Of a DNA stretch of 64,000 bases, positions 26,571-35,008 are shown in pieces (positions within the stretch are counted from its first letter, which is position 1; every line of letters starts with the position of its first letter). The notes under the pieces were generated by a model. That model saw only the letters and a program-made list of their open reading frames with translations. It was not told the DNA's origin and did not search any database. This DNA is from Beijerinckia indica subsp. indica ATCC 9039 (GTDB taxonomy: Bacteria > Pseudomonadota > Alphaproteobacteria > Rhizobiales > Beijerinckiaceae): NCBI RefSeq assembly GCF_000019845.1, contig NC_010581.1, forward strand, positions 3,348,501 through 3,412,500. The letters are read 5' to 3'. Position numbers and translations under genes: made by a program.

Positions 26571-27908
26571 ATGGCTTACTCTCTCCTCAATCTTCAATTG
26601 TCCCAGACCGTCTTAAGATTCCGGCCGCTTTTGGCTCAGGTGTTTTGCCTCTTTCTGTTTGTAGGGCAGATCTCATCTTCTGCCATGGCAGAAGACCTGA
26701 CGGTGGTGACGAGCTATCCCGAGGAAGTCTCCGGCCTGTTTCTCAAGGCTTTTGAAACGGCTCATCCCGAGATTTCCGTTCATCTTCTCTGGCAACAAGG
26801 CCGCGACGCATACAAATTGCTTTCGCGGGAAGATCATGGCGGCGTCGATGTCTATTGGGCGACCTCGAGCGATAATTTCCCACGGCTACGCCGGGAAGGC
26901 GCCTTTCAAAAACTAGACATCGATCGCACCGGCCTGCCTGGCGCGATCGGTGCCGATCGCCTTTCCGATCCCGACAATTATTATGAAGCCTTCGAGGTCG
27001 CGGGCTATGGTCTGGCCTATGGTCCAAAGGCGCTTTGGCAGGATAAAGCGCCTCCCGGGGATTGGCATGCTGCTGCGAATCCCGCGTTGACCGGCAAGGT
27101 CATTCTGCCTCGCGCGGAAAAAGTGGGGTTCGCTCCTTCCCTCTACGAAATCATCCTGCAAGGCGAAGGATGGGAAAACGGCTGGGCGCTCCTCTCCGAA
27201 ATTGGCGGTAATGGCGTTCTTTCTGCTCAAGGGCATACTATGGAGCCTCTCGTCGAGGGCAGCGCCGCCCTGGCGCTCACCATCGATTTTATCCCCCTCG
27301 CCGCTGCGGCGAATGGGGAACAGGTCGCCATCGCCTATCCAGAGAAAACCGCTTTTCTGCCGGCTCATGTCGCGCAATTGCAGGGCAGCCATCACCCGCA
27401 AGCAGCCAAAACCTTCATAGAGTTCCTGCTTTCAGCGGAAGGTCAAAAGCTCCTGCTACAACCCGATGTCGGCCGGCATCCGATACGGCCGGATGTTTAT
27501 CCAAAGGAAGGGGCATTCGAAAACCCGTTCCGCCTGCCTCCTTCCACACTCATCGCCTTCGATCATAAGCTCGGCGGCGCACGGCGCACACTCATCGCCC
27601 GGCTTTTCGAAATCGCGATCACGGAACGGCACGAAGCGCTGGTCAGTCTATGGCGTGGCATACAACAGGCCGAAGCTGCGCTGCGCAATCGGCCCGATGA
27701 CATAAAGGCAAAACAAGTCGCCGAGGCACGCCGCCTCGCGGGTTTTGTTCCCGTCTCAGCCGCACAAGCCCAGGATTTCGATTTTCTGGCGCGCATGGAT
27801 CGCCGGCCAAGCCTCGTGCCAGCGGAAGTCTCCGCCCAATGGGCGCAGGCCATAGATGAAGCCCGCACCAGAGCCACTGCCCTGCTCACGAATTCGACCA
27901 AGCCATGA
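26571..27908 (+). CDS. Periplasmic substrate-binding protein (Fe3+-type ABC family)
   Basis: 445 residues. A long signal peptide ends at SSSAMA (about residue 41); the mature part begins EDLTVVTSYPEEVSGLFLKAFE, typical of SBP_bac_6 / iron(III)-type binding proteins, with YGLAYGPKALW and AKTFIEFLLSAEGQKLL further on. A C-terminal extension of about 100 mostly helical residues follows the usual family end. No permease or ATPase gene is adjacent. Its stop overlaps the start of the di-haem protein gene (ATGA), so the two are coupled. Confidence 0.85.
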   Translation: MAYSLLNLQLSQTVLRFRPLLAQVFCLFLFVGQISSSAMAEDLTVVTSYPEEVSGLFLKAFETAHPEISVHLLWQQGRDAYKLLSREDHGGVDVYWATSSDNFPRLRREGAFQKLDIDRTGLPGAIGADRLSDPDNYYEAFEVAGYGLAYGPKALWQDKAPPGDWHAAANPALTGKVILPRAEKVGFAPSLYEIILQGEGWENGWALLSEIGGNGVLSAQGHTMEPLVEGSAALALTIDFIPLAAAANGEQVAIAYPEKTAFLPAHVAQLQGSHHPQAAKTFIEFLLSAEGQKLLLQPDVGRHPIRPDVYPKEGAFENPFRLPPSTLIAFDHKLGGARRTLIARLFEIAITERHEALVSLWRGIQQAEAALRNRPDDIKAKQVAEARRLAGFVPVSAAQAQDFDFLARMDRRPSLVPAEVSAQWAQAIDEARTRATALLTNSTKP

Positions 27909-29275
27909 AACACAGATTTTTGCGGGGACTTGCCGGGCTCTTTGCCGGGCAAGGCCTGCTCGTCGCACTGGCTGCCGCGGCCAGTGGTTCCTTGCCTTAT
28001 GAAACGCCATCTCACGGGCGTGCACCCTATTCCCATCCCTTGCCAGGGCTGACACAGGAAGAAAAAGCGCGTTTCGCGCGCGGCGACCTTCTGTTTCACA
28101 TGGCCTGGGTTCCATCGCCCTCGGACGACCAGCCGGACTTTCAGGGGCTCGGCCCCCTTTTCAACCAGCTTTCCTGCATCGCCTGCCACGTCAAAAATGG
28201 ACGCGGGGCGCCGCCCGAGGGTATGGAGCCCTTGCGCAGCATGATCGTGCGCCTGAGCCGTTCGGGGCAGGATGCGCATGGCGGCCCCCTGCCCCATGAA
28301 GCCTATGGACTCCAACTCAATCCAAGAGCCCTGCCCGGCGTGCTCGCCGAAGGCGAGGCTAGCCTGCATTGGGAAACGCGGCGCGTCCGCTTCAACGATG
28401 ACACCGAGGTGGAATTGCGCCGCCCGATCCTGCATTGGCAGGCTCTGAACCTCGGGCCGATCGATGCCGAAACCCTGGTCTCCCTGCGCAATGCGCAACC
28501 CTTAGTGGGCTTGGGGCTCCTTGAAGCAGTGCCAGAGACGGAAATTCTTCACCTGGCCGAGGCGCAAAAGCAGGCCGGAGGTCCAGTCCACGGCATGCCC
28601 AACCAAGTGTGGGACTTTGCGAGCGGGCGCCTGCAACTCGGCCGTTTCGGACAAAAAGCCAATCAGCCAAGCCTGCAACAGCAGATCGCTTCCGCCTTCG
28701 CCGAGGATCTCGGCGTAACCTCCATGCTTCAGCCACGTGAGAGTTGCACGCCGGCGGAAACAGCCTGTCTCGACCGGCTCAGCCCGAGCCCGGAACTATC
28801 CGATGCCGATCTCGACGCCATCACGACCTTTCTGCGCGAGGCGGCGGTACCGGCCCGGCGCAATCAGGATGATGCCGATGTCATCGAGGGCACGCATCTT
28901 TTTGAAACCATCGGCTGCGGCCAATGTCATACGGACACATTGCATCTTGGCCCTGCGGCCCCTCTGCCCAATCTCAAGGGCGCCGCAATCCATCCCTTCA
29001 CCGATCTCCTGCTGCATGACATGGGTGAGGGCCTGGCGGACGGCCGGCCCGATTTCGCCGCCAACGGACGGCAATGGCGCACCCCGCCGCTCTGGGGCCT
29101 CGGCGTCCTGCGCCAGACCGGGCAAACTGAAAACTATTTGCATGACGGACGGGCCAGAACACTGAGCGAGGCCATTCTTTGGCACGGGGGCGAAGCCGAG
29201 ACAGCGCGCGAAGCCTTCAGAATGCTTCCCGCCTCCGAACGTCAGGCCCTTCTGACCTTTCTCAATTCGCTTTAA
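27905..29275 (+). CDS. Di-haem cytochrome c oxidoreductase (DHOR family)
   Basis: 456 residues with a signal peptide (LLVALAAAASG) and two c-type haem sites, CIACH at residues 91-95 and CGQCH at 338-342. The layout (FNQLSCIACHVKNGRG, then near the end LWGLG...YLHDGRARTLSEAILWHGGEA) is that of the di-haem/thiol-oxidoreductase family related to MauG/cytochrome c peroxidases. It acts in the periplasm; redox chemistry on the imported metal or ligand is an inference from its position between a binding protein and an outer-membrane receptor. Confidence 0.88.
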   Translation: MKHRFLRGLAGLFAGQGLLVALAAAASGSLPYETPSHGRAPYSHPLPGLTQEEKARFARGDLLFHMAWVPSPSDDQPDFQGLGPLFNQLSCIACHVKNGRGAPPEGMEPLRSMIVRLSRSGQDAHGGPLPHEAYGLQLNPRALPGVLAEGEASLHWETRRVRFNDDTEVELRRPILHWQALNLGPIDAETLVSLRNAQPLVGLGLLEAVPETEILHLAEAQKQAGGPVHGMPNQVWDFASGRLQLGRFGQKANQPSLQQQIASAFAEDLGVTSMLQPRESCTPAETACLDRLSPSPELSDADLDAITTFLREAAVPARRNQDDADVIEGTHLFETIGCGQCHTDTLHLGPAAPLPNLKGAAIHPFTDLLLHDMGEGLADGRPDFAANGRQWRTPPLWGLGVLRQTGQTENYLHDGRARTLSEAILWHGGEAETAREAFRMLPASERQALLTFLNSL

Positions 29276-29309
29276 CGGCGATCAAACGGCTTCAAGGGGG
29301 ACAGCCGCC

Positions 29310-31466
29310 ATGATCTATATACATAAAGATATTGATGTGGAGCAAAAACGCTCGAGCCGGGGAGCATCAAAAAGAAGATCTTCCACGCCTCGTATCGGCG
29401 ACATGACGAAGAGCATGACATTTGCGGGCCTCCTGCTGACGGGCAGCCCCCTCAGTGCCGAGGAAGCCGGCGTCTTCACACTCGGCGAAATCAATATTTC
29501 CTCGGCGAAGAACAGCAAGGATCAAACGAGCGGTTATGGTGGCAGCGTCATCAGTAATGAAGACGCCTGGAAATTTGCGCGCGACACGCTCGACCAGGCG
29601 GTCACGCTTGCACCCGGCGTCACCGCCTCCAATTCTGGCGGCCCGCGCAACGAACGCCTGATCTATGTGCGAGGCTTCGACCGTTTTCAGACCCCTCTCT
29701 CGATCGATGGCATCAGGGTCTATCTGCCCGCCGATAATCGTCTCGACTTCGGCCGTTTTCTCACCGCCGACGTCTCCGAGATTCAGATTGCCAAGGGTTA
29801 TGATTCCGTTCTCGATGGTCCTGGTGGCATGGGCGGCGCCATCAATCTCGTGACGCGCAAGGCACAAAAGGAGGTCGATGGAGAGATCCGCGCCGGAATG
29901 CTATGGGGCCAGGACGGTACGTTCGAAGGCGGCTCCACTTATATGTTTCTCGGCACGAAACAGCCGACCTATTACGCCCAGGGCAGCTTCAGTTTTCTCG
30001 GCACCAAAGGTTGGATGCTATCGCACGAATTTACACCGACAACGATTCAAAGCAGCGGCTTTCGCGATCATTCCGATACGACGGATGGGCGCGGCATGGT
30101 CAAGATCGGCCTGACCCCCAATGCCACGGATGAATATTCCATCAACTATATCAAGCAATTCGGCCGCAAAGGTGCACCCCTCCATGTCAGTGATCCAATC
30201 GTCGCATCGAGCAGATATTGGGATTGGCCCTATTGGAATATTCAGAATATCTATTTTCTTTCCAATACTGCGCTTGGCGACAATGCCTATCTGAAGAGCC
30301 GGATTTTCTACAATACGTTCGACAACAGCCTTTATTCCTATGACGACAAGAATCTGTCGACGCAGAGTTTGCCCAAATCGTTCCAGAGCGCCTATCATGA
30401 TTTCGCCCTTGGCGGTTCATTCGAAGCCGGCATCAATTTCGGCACAGTGGACACGCTGAAAGGCACCTTCCAATATCGCCGGGACAACCATGTCGAATGG
30501 CAGGGAACATTTTCGACAAAAGCCCCCTGCGTCGCCAACATCATCTGTTTTCGTGAACCAAACCAGACAACGACGGAAGACACTTATACGGTTGCCATAG
30601 AAAACACATGGCATGTGACAAATGAATTCGATTTCGTGCAAGGCTTCGCCTATAATTGGCGTCATATGTTGCGCGCGCAGGATTTCAACACCACCGATGG
30701 CTTCATCAACTATCCCTTGAAGGATATTGGCGCACCGGATGCGCAAGGCGCCCTCATCTGGCGCTATAGAGAAGATGCCAAACTCTTCGCCAATATTTCC
30801 TCGCGTGTGCGTTTTCCAACGATCTTCGACCGTTTCAGTTCTCGCTTTGGTGGCGCCGTCTCCAATCCCGGTCTACAGCCGGAACGCGCGACCAATTATC
30901 AGATCGGCTGGGCAACGACATTCGACGGCAAGGCCGAATTTTCAACGGCGGCCTTCGTCAGCGATGTCAAAAATCTCATTCAATCGGTGCCGTTCATCTA
31001 TAACAATACCGCGCTTTCGCAGAGTCAGAATATCGGCAACGGCTATTTCGTCGGCATCGAGGCTGCAGGAACTTATTCCATCCTCGAAAATCTCATGATC
31101 GGCGGCAATCTGACCTTCATCCGGCGCTCGATCACCAGCCCCACATCCCCCTATGTTCAACCCACGGGCGTCCCGTTCGCGCAAGGCTTTCTCTATGCGA
31201 CCTACCGGCCGGAGGCAGTACCCGGTCTGAGCTTCACGCCTAATCTTGAACTTGCCGACAGCCGCTGGACTTCGAATTCCGCCGGCACTTACTATTACAA
31301 GACCGGCTCCTACCAATTGCTGAATTTCCAGACGACTTATCAAGTCGGGCCCAATTTCGAAGTCCAAGCGGGCCTGCGCAATATTCTGGACCAGAATTAT
31401 CAGCTTTGGGATGGTTTTCCTGAACCCGGCCGCTCGATTTTCGCCAATATGCGCGTGACGTTTTAG
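29310..31466 (+). CDS. TonB-dependent outer-membrane receptor
   Basis: 718 residues. Plug domain: LIYVRGFDRFQTPLSIDGIRVY and GPGGMGGAINLVTRKA; a 22-strand barrel follows, ending in the canonical aromatic ANMRVTF. Transports a metal chelate or similar ligand with TonB energy. ATG 29310 has a GGGGGAC site; ATG 29403 (MTKSMTFAGLLLTGSPLSA) would give a cleaner signal peptide, so the N-terminus is uncertain. The stop TAG (31464-31466) uses the first base of the IS inserted there: TA is the IS target and G its first base. Confidence 0.92.
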   Translation: MIYIHKDIDVEQKRSSRGASKRRSSTPRIGDMTKSMTFAGLLLTGSPLSAEEAGVFTLGEINISSAKNSKDQTSGYGGSVISNEDAWKFARDTLDQAVTLAPGVTASNSGGPRNERLIYVRGFDRFQTPLSIDGIRVYLPADNRLDFGRFLTADVSEIQIAKGYDSVLDGPGGMGGAINLVTRKAQKEVDGEIRAGMLWGQDGTFEGGSTYMFLGTKQPTYYAQGSFSFLGTKGWMLSHEFTPTTIQSSGFRDHSDTTDGRGMVKIGLTPNATDEYSINYIKQFGRKGAPLHVSDPIVASSRYWDWPYWNIQNIYFLSNTALGDNAYLKSRIFYNTFDNSLYSYDDKNLSTQSLPKSFQSAYHDFALGGSFEAGINFGTVDTLKGTFQYRRDNHVEWQGTFSTKAPCVANIICFREPNQTTTEDTYTVAIENTWHVTNEFDFVQGFAYNWRHMLRAQDFNTTDGFINYPLKDIGAPDAQGALIWRYREDAKLFANISSRVRFPTIFDRFSSRFGGAVSNPGLQPERATNYQIGWATTFDGKAEFSTAAFVSDVKNLIQSVPFIYNNTALSQSQNIGNGYFVGIEAAGTYSILENLMIGGNLTFIRRSITSPTSPYVQPTGVPFAQGFLYATYRPEAVPGLSFTPNLELADSRWTSNSAGTYYYKTGSYQLLNFQTTYQVGPNFEVQAGLRNILDQNYQLWDGFPEPGRSIFANMRVTF

Positions 31467-31537
31467 GTCGTAAACTCATAAATTCGCTTTGCGATTGTCA
31501 GTTTGCATGATTCAAGGCTTCCAAAAGAGGAAGCCAG

Positions 31538-31966
31538 ATGACGCGCCGCCGCTACGAACTCACCGACCATGAATGGTGGATCCTGTCGCCTCTATTGCCC
31601 AACAAACCGCGTGGCGTTGCTCGCGTCGATGATCGGCGGGTGCTGAATGGCATTCTTTGGCGGTTCCGAACGGGCTCGCCTTGGGCAGAGATTCCAGAGC
31701 GCTACGGCCCACCGACCACTTGCTACAACCGCTTTGTGCGGTGGCGGAAAGCCGGGGTCTGGGATCGGCTTCTCGACGCGGTTTCAGAGGCTTACGACGG
31801 TGACATCGTCATGATTGACTCGACCTGTGTTCGCGTTCACCAGCACGCGGCTACGGGAAAAAAGGGGATGGAGACGATGGCGGCATGGGACGTTCCCGCG
31901 GCGGGCTCACCAGCAAAATCCATGCTCTCGTCGATGCCGAAGGGCGCCCCGTCACCCTCCGCTTAA
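31538..31966 (+). CDS. IS427-type transposase, OrfA
   Basis: 142 residues, identical in sequence to the OrfA of the copy at 14825-15670. The slippery heptamer A-AAA-AAG at 31858-31864 allows a -1 shift into the downstream frame, which from that point reads KKGDGDDGGMGRSRGG and continues as OrfB. Confidence 0.92.
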   Translation: MTRRRYELTDHEWWILSPLLPNKPRGVARVDDRRVLNGILWRFRTGSPWAEIPERYGPPTTCYNRFVRWRKAGVWDRLLDAVSEAYDGDIVMIDSTCVRVHQHAATGKKGMETMAAWDVPAAGSPAKSMLSSMPKGAPSPSA

Positions 31967-32301
31967 CCGGCGGTCAGGTCGCGGACTGCACCGAAGCCGA
32001 TGCGTTGACCGATGGTCTCGGCGAAGGAGACATCCTGCTGGCCGACAAGGGTTATGATAGCAACGCTATCCGAGCCAAGGCGGCGGAGCGGAAAGCCTGG
32101 GCCAACATCCCACCAAAAGACAATCGCAAGGGGAGCTTCTCCTTCTCGCGTTGGGTCTATCGGCAACGCAACCTCGTGGAACGGTTCTTTAACCGGATCA
32201 AGCAGTTCCGCGGCATCGCAACACGCTACGACAAAGACCCCGCCAACTTCCTCGCCGCTATCAAACTCGTCGCGATAAGAATTTGGTGCCAAAGTTTATG
32301 A
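31885..32301 (+). CDS. IS427-type transposase, OrfB (DDE domain)
   Basis: 138 residues, identical to OrfB of copy 1, with the second catalytic Asp in LLADKGYDS and the Glu in NLVERFFNRIKQ. Expected to be made mainly as an OrfAB fusion through the -1 frameshift. Confidence 0.9.
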   Translation: MGRSRGGLTSKIHALVDAEGRPVTLRLTGGQVADCTEADALTDGLGEGDILLADKGYDSNAIRAKAAERKAWANIPPKDNRKGSFSFSRWVYRQRNLVERFFNRIKQFRGIATRYDKDPANFLAAIKLVAIRIWCQSL

Positions 32302-32311
32302 GTCGACGCCC

Positions 32312-32795
32312 TAGAGTATCAAACTCAAAAGTGGGCCCCACTTTGGGATGAATTTCACGCGTTTTCAAATAATAGAGAGCATCGGAAGCGATTCGATTTG
32401 AACGTCCGATGCTCAAGTCTTTCTCTCCCCAGGTTGGCCCTGCCCTCATCATGCTGCAATACCAGCAAAAGGGACCGGCAATGAACCGGTCCCAGACTGC
32501 TGATAAACCCCTAGCGTAATTGGGGTGGTGAGGGATGCTTCGTCCGGCCGAAGGCTTGTGGCAAAGTTTGCCTGGGGTCGTTTCAGCTAAGAGCGAGATG
32601 ACACTCTGAGCGATTACAGCCGCTGGCTGGTAGGACTTCAGGCGGACAGACTCGTAAAAGCGCGGGTAGCGGCGTAATTTTCATCGGGTTTAGACGCGGC
32701 AATCGTCTTCACCGCCAAGAAACCAGTGGCGCGATCAAGAGGAACGACAGGCAAAAAGTTTCGCGTGGTCGCGATGCAGCGCTCGGCGCCTCGAT
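32312..32795. other. Non-coding stretch with hairpins after IS copy 2
   Basis: No intact gene in about 480 bases. It contains three strong inverted repeats: 32328-32344 (8-bp arms, AAAGTGGG/CCCACTTT), 32378-32413 (AGCATCGGA ... TCCGATGCT, 9-bp arms, 18-base loop) and 32471-32493 (GGGACCGG ... CCGGTCCC, 8-bp arms). A 3' protein fragment may end on the reverse strand near 32638. Confidence 0.5.
32471..32493. terminator. GC-rich hairpin
   Basis: Perfect 8-bp arms GGGACCGG and CCGGTCCC with loop CAATGAA; no U-run follows on either side, so termination would have to be weak or Rho-assisted. It may equally be part of a mobile-element remnant. Confidence 0.35.
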
Positions 32796-33126
32796 GACCC
32801 CCGCTGGCGGCAATGGATGGGAGAAGAAAAGCTCTTCGTGCTGTTGCAGGAAAGCCTTGCCAGCGCGACAAAACCCGCCGACTTCACCAAAGTGATCATC
32901 GACACGACCGTATAGCCGAAGGCGGTGGCCTATCCGACCGACGCCAGGCTCATGCACCGCACCCGTGAGCGGCTGGTTCGGCTCGCCAAGAAACAGGGCG
33001 TTGTCCAGCACCAGAGTTACGAACGCGTCAGCAAATATGCGCTGATCAAACAGCGCTATGCCCATGCCAAACAGTTCAAACGCGCAAGACGCTCGCTGAA
33101 GCCACTCAAGACTTATCTCGGCCGGG
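32796..33126 (+). pseudogene. IS5-like transposase remnant
   Basis: About 110 codons of an IS5-type transposase (WRQWMGEEKLFVLLQESLAS, KVIIDTTV-stop-PKAVAYPTDARLMHRTRERL, AKQFKRARRSLKPLKTYLGRV). The stop is an amber codon where related proteins have Gln (TTVQPK), a single C-to-T change. Both ends are missing. It belongs to a different IS from the two intact copies. Confidence 0.8.
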
Positions 33127-33293
33127 TTGACCGGGGACGGTGGCAACAATGTCATCGATGGATCGGCCGGCAACGATCTCATCGACGGGGCCTCGGCAAC
33201 GACACGCTGATCGGCGGAGCCGGCGTGGACACGGTGAGCTATGCCTCGGCGACCTCCGGGGTCACGGTGAGCCTGGCCCTGCCCACAACACCC
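33125..33293 (+). pseudogene. RTX (haemolysin-type calcium-binding repeat) fragment
   Basis: The forward strand reads LTGDGGNNVIDGSAGNDLIDG, then after a one-base frame change GLGNDTLIGGAGVDTVSYAS and SGVTVSL. These are glycine-rich nonapeptide calcium-binding repeats from a secreted RTX protein, fused to the end of the transposase remnant. Too short and frameshifted to function. Confidence 0.8.
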
Positions 33294-33474
33294 AAGCCAA
33301 TCAAGCACGCAAATTGGAACTGACCCCGGTTATTGACTATCCGACAATTGGACCAGATCTCAGCCTGAGTGTCCGGCCAAAAAGTCAGATCAAAACTGGA
33401 TATTATGTTCCCTTGTGGTTCGATAACTTGGCATGATCCCCTTCAAGAGCAGATAATTTCCCCATATCGAAACA

Positions 33475-33497
33475 CTCCTTGCCACCTTTGCAAGGAG
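33475..33497 (+). promoter_or_regulatory. Hairpin enclosing the luxR ribosome-binding site
   Basis: Perfect 8-bp arms CTCCTTGC (33475-33482) and GCAAGGAG (33490-33497) with a 7-base loop. The second arm contains the AGGAG Shine-Dalgarno 6 bases before the luxR ATG at 33504, so the folded mRNA would hide it. A temperature-, ligand- or protein-dependent switch is possible; DNA operator function is an alternative. Confidence 0.55.
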
Positions 33498-33503
33498 AAT
33501 GAC

Positions 33504-34277
33504 ATGCAAATCAACGATTCTGAGTTTCAAACATATGTAAAAAACTTACAACGAGCCAAAAATTTTTCAGAAATACACGACTGCGTCCTACTCGTTTCTT
33601 GTCAAATGGGATTTTCTTATTTTGCGATAACAGAACACTTCAATACGCAGCCTAAACGTCCAGTACCAATGTCAATTGTTCACTATCCAAAGGATTGGGA
33701 AAGCCTTTTCCGAAGAAAAAGGCTCTTCGGCGTAGATCCTGTTCAACGAGCTAGTAATAATCGTTTACGTGGTTTCTTTTGGTCAGAAGTACCACGAATG
33801 ATACCTATGAGCAGACAAGACCATATGATCCTTGAACTTGCTCGCAAAAATGGTCTGGGTGATGGTTACACAGTGCCAGCGAACATACCAGGTCGATACA
33901 ATGGATCATGTTCATTTGGGATGAAGGTTAGTGAAGAGGTAAGACTCGAATTTAAGCATCTTCCACTTCTCGATTATATCGGGACCGCAGCCTTTGAAAT
34001 AGCACAGTCCCTCCATCATGGCAGTGCACCGGGAGAGCTTGATCGCCCCAGGTTGACGGACCGCCAACTCGACTGTGTGGCATTGTTGGCGCAGGGATTG
34101 TCGACTGTTGAAATCGGTCACGCCTTGAATATCCGATATGAAACAGCAGTTCAGCATATAAAGGATGCTAGCCAACGCTATGGTGTCAATAGGCGCACAC
34201 CCTTGGCTGTTCGAGCCTTGCTCGACGGATCTCTATCTTTTTCGGATGTGATACCGAGAATATCCCCCCATTCCTAG
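33504..34277 (+). CDS. LuxR-family autoinducer-binding regulator
   Basis: 257 residues. N-terminal autoinducer-binding domain (FSYFAITEHFNTQ, YPKDWESLFRRKRLFGVDPVQRASN, GLGDGYTVPANIPGR) and C-terminal LuxR HTH (LTDRQLDCVALLAQGLSTVEIGHALNI...AVQHIKDASQRYGV). It would bind the acyl-homoserine lactone made by the adjacent luxI. Start at ATG 33504 with AGGAG in a hairpin; the frame is open further upstream in non-coding sequence. Base composition is AT-richer than the flanks. Confidence 0.92.
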   Translation: MQINDSEFQTYVKNLQRAKNFSEIHDCVLLVSCQMGFSYFAITEHFNTQPKRPVPMSIVHYPKDWESLFRRKRLFGVDPVQRASNNRLRGFFWSEVPRMIPMSRQDHMILELARKNGLGDGYTVPANIPGRYNGSCSFGMKVSEEVRLEFKHLPLLDYIGTAAFEIAQSLHHGSAPGELDRPRLTDRQLDCVALLAQGLSTVEIGHALNIRYETAVQHIKDASQRYGVNRRTPLAVRALLDGSLSFSDVIPRISPHS

Positions 34278-34310
34278 GGATAGTAGAAACGAACTTCTTC
34301 GGACAACTTC

Positions 34311-34334
34311 GGACGGTCTCTAATGGAGCCGTCC
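34311..34334 (+). promoter_or_regulatory. Hairpin over the luxI ribosome-binding site
   Basis: Arms GGACGG-t-CTC and GAG-CCGTCC (9 pairs, one bulged T) with loop TAATG. GGAG, 8 bases before the luxI ATG at 34337, lies in the loop-proximal stem. Just upstream, CTTCGGAC occurs twice, 10 bases apart. Parallels the luxR leader. Confidence 0.45.
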
Positions 34335-34336
34335 AT

Positions 34337-35008
34337 ATGGTTTGGATCGTAAAATGTTTATCAATCTCCCAATGCCTTGGGCCTCTTCCGCACGAAATGT
34401 TCGAAGATAGGAAGCGCGTATTCGTCGATCTTCTACGCTGGAACGTGCCAGTTTCGGAAGGCCGATACGAAATAGATCAATTCGATGACGAATACGCTAT
34501 CTATTTAATAGTCGAAGACGGGAATGGCCGGCATCTTGGTTCTGCCCGTCTTCTCCAGACGTCGCGTCCACATATCCTAGGCTCACTTTATCCACATCTA
34601 TGCGATACTGAGGTGCCTCACGGTGATTCTACAGTCGAGATCACGCGCTTTTGTCTCTCACCAAGAATTACCGCACAAGAACGAAAGCGAGTACGTCAAT
34701 CTCTCGTATCGGCATTTGTCGTATATGCCATAATGACTGGAATTAAGACTTATACTGGGGTCGCGAATAATCAATGGTTTAAACAAATCGTCAATTTTGG
34801 TTGGGATTGTGAGCCATTGTCATGCCAAAATTCCACAGCTTATACTGACCTCATCGCATTCAAGATCGCGATAACGGAGCAAACGATTCATCTTCTTCAA
34901 CAATCAGGGATGTTTACAGAAGACACGCTTCAAATGCTTCAATCGGGGCCCCAGGCCGAACAGAAGCACGTATCCAATGTCGCGCAGGAGTGTGAACATG
35001 CGATATGA
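34337..35008 (+). CDS. luxI: Acyl-homoserine-lactone synthase
   Basis: 223 residues of the LuxI family. Conserved residues are recognisable: EMFEDRKRVFVDLLRW (Arg, Phe, Trp), EIDQFDDEYAIYLIV (Asp), GSARLLQTSRPHILG (Arg) and VEITRFCLSPR (Glu, Arg). Makes an acyl-homoserine lactone from SAM and acyl-ACP or acyl-CoA; the acyl group cannot be predicted. The 3' end overlaps the dioxygenase gene by 11 bases, so the two are co-translated. luxI is used here as the family name. Confidence 0.92.
   Translation: MVWIVKCLSISQCLGPLPHEMFEDRKRVFVDLLRWNVPVSEGRYEIDQFDDEYAIYLIVEDGNGRHLGSARLLQTSRPHILGSLYPHLCDTEVPHGDSTVEITRFCLSPRITAQERKRVRQSLVSAFVVYAIMTGIKTYTGVANNQWFKQIVNFGWDCEPLSCQNSTAYTDLIAFKIAITEQTIHLLQQSGMFTEDTLQMLQSGPQAEQKHVSNVAQECEHAI

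Larger units (their letters stand above)
31466..32311 (+). mobile_element. IS5-family (IS427-group) insertion sequence, copy 2
   Basis: 846 bp flanked by TA duplications (31464-31465 and 32312-32313), same length and same encoded proteins as copy 1 but in opposite orientation. It is inserted in the stop codon of the TonB-dependent receptor without changing that protein. With copy 1 it brackets about 15.8 kb. Confidence 0.93.
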
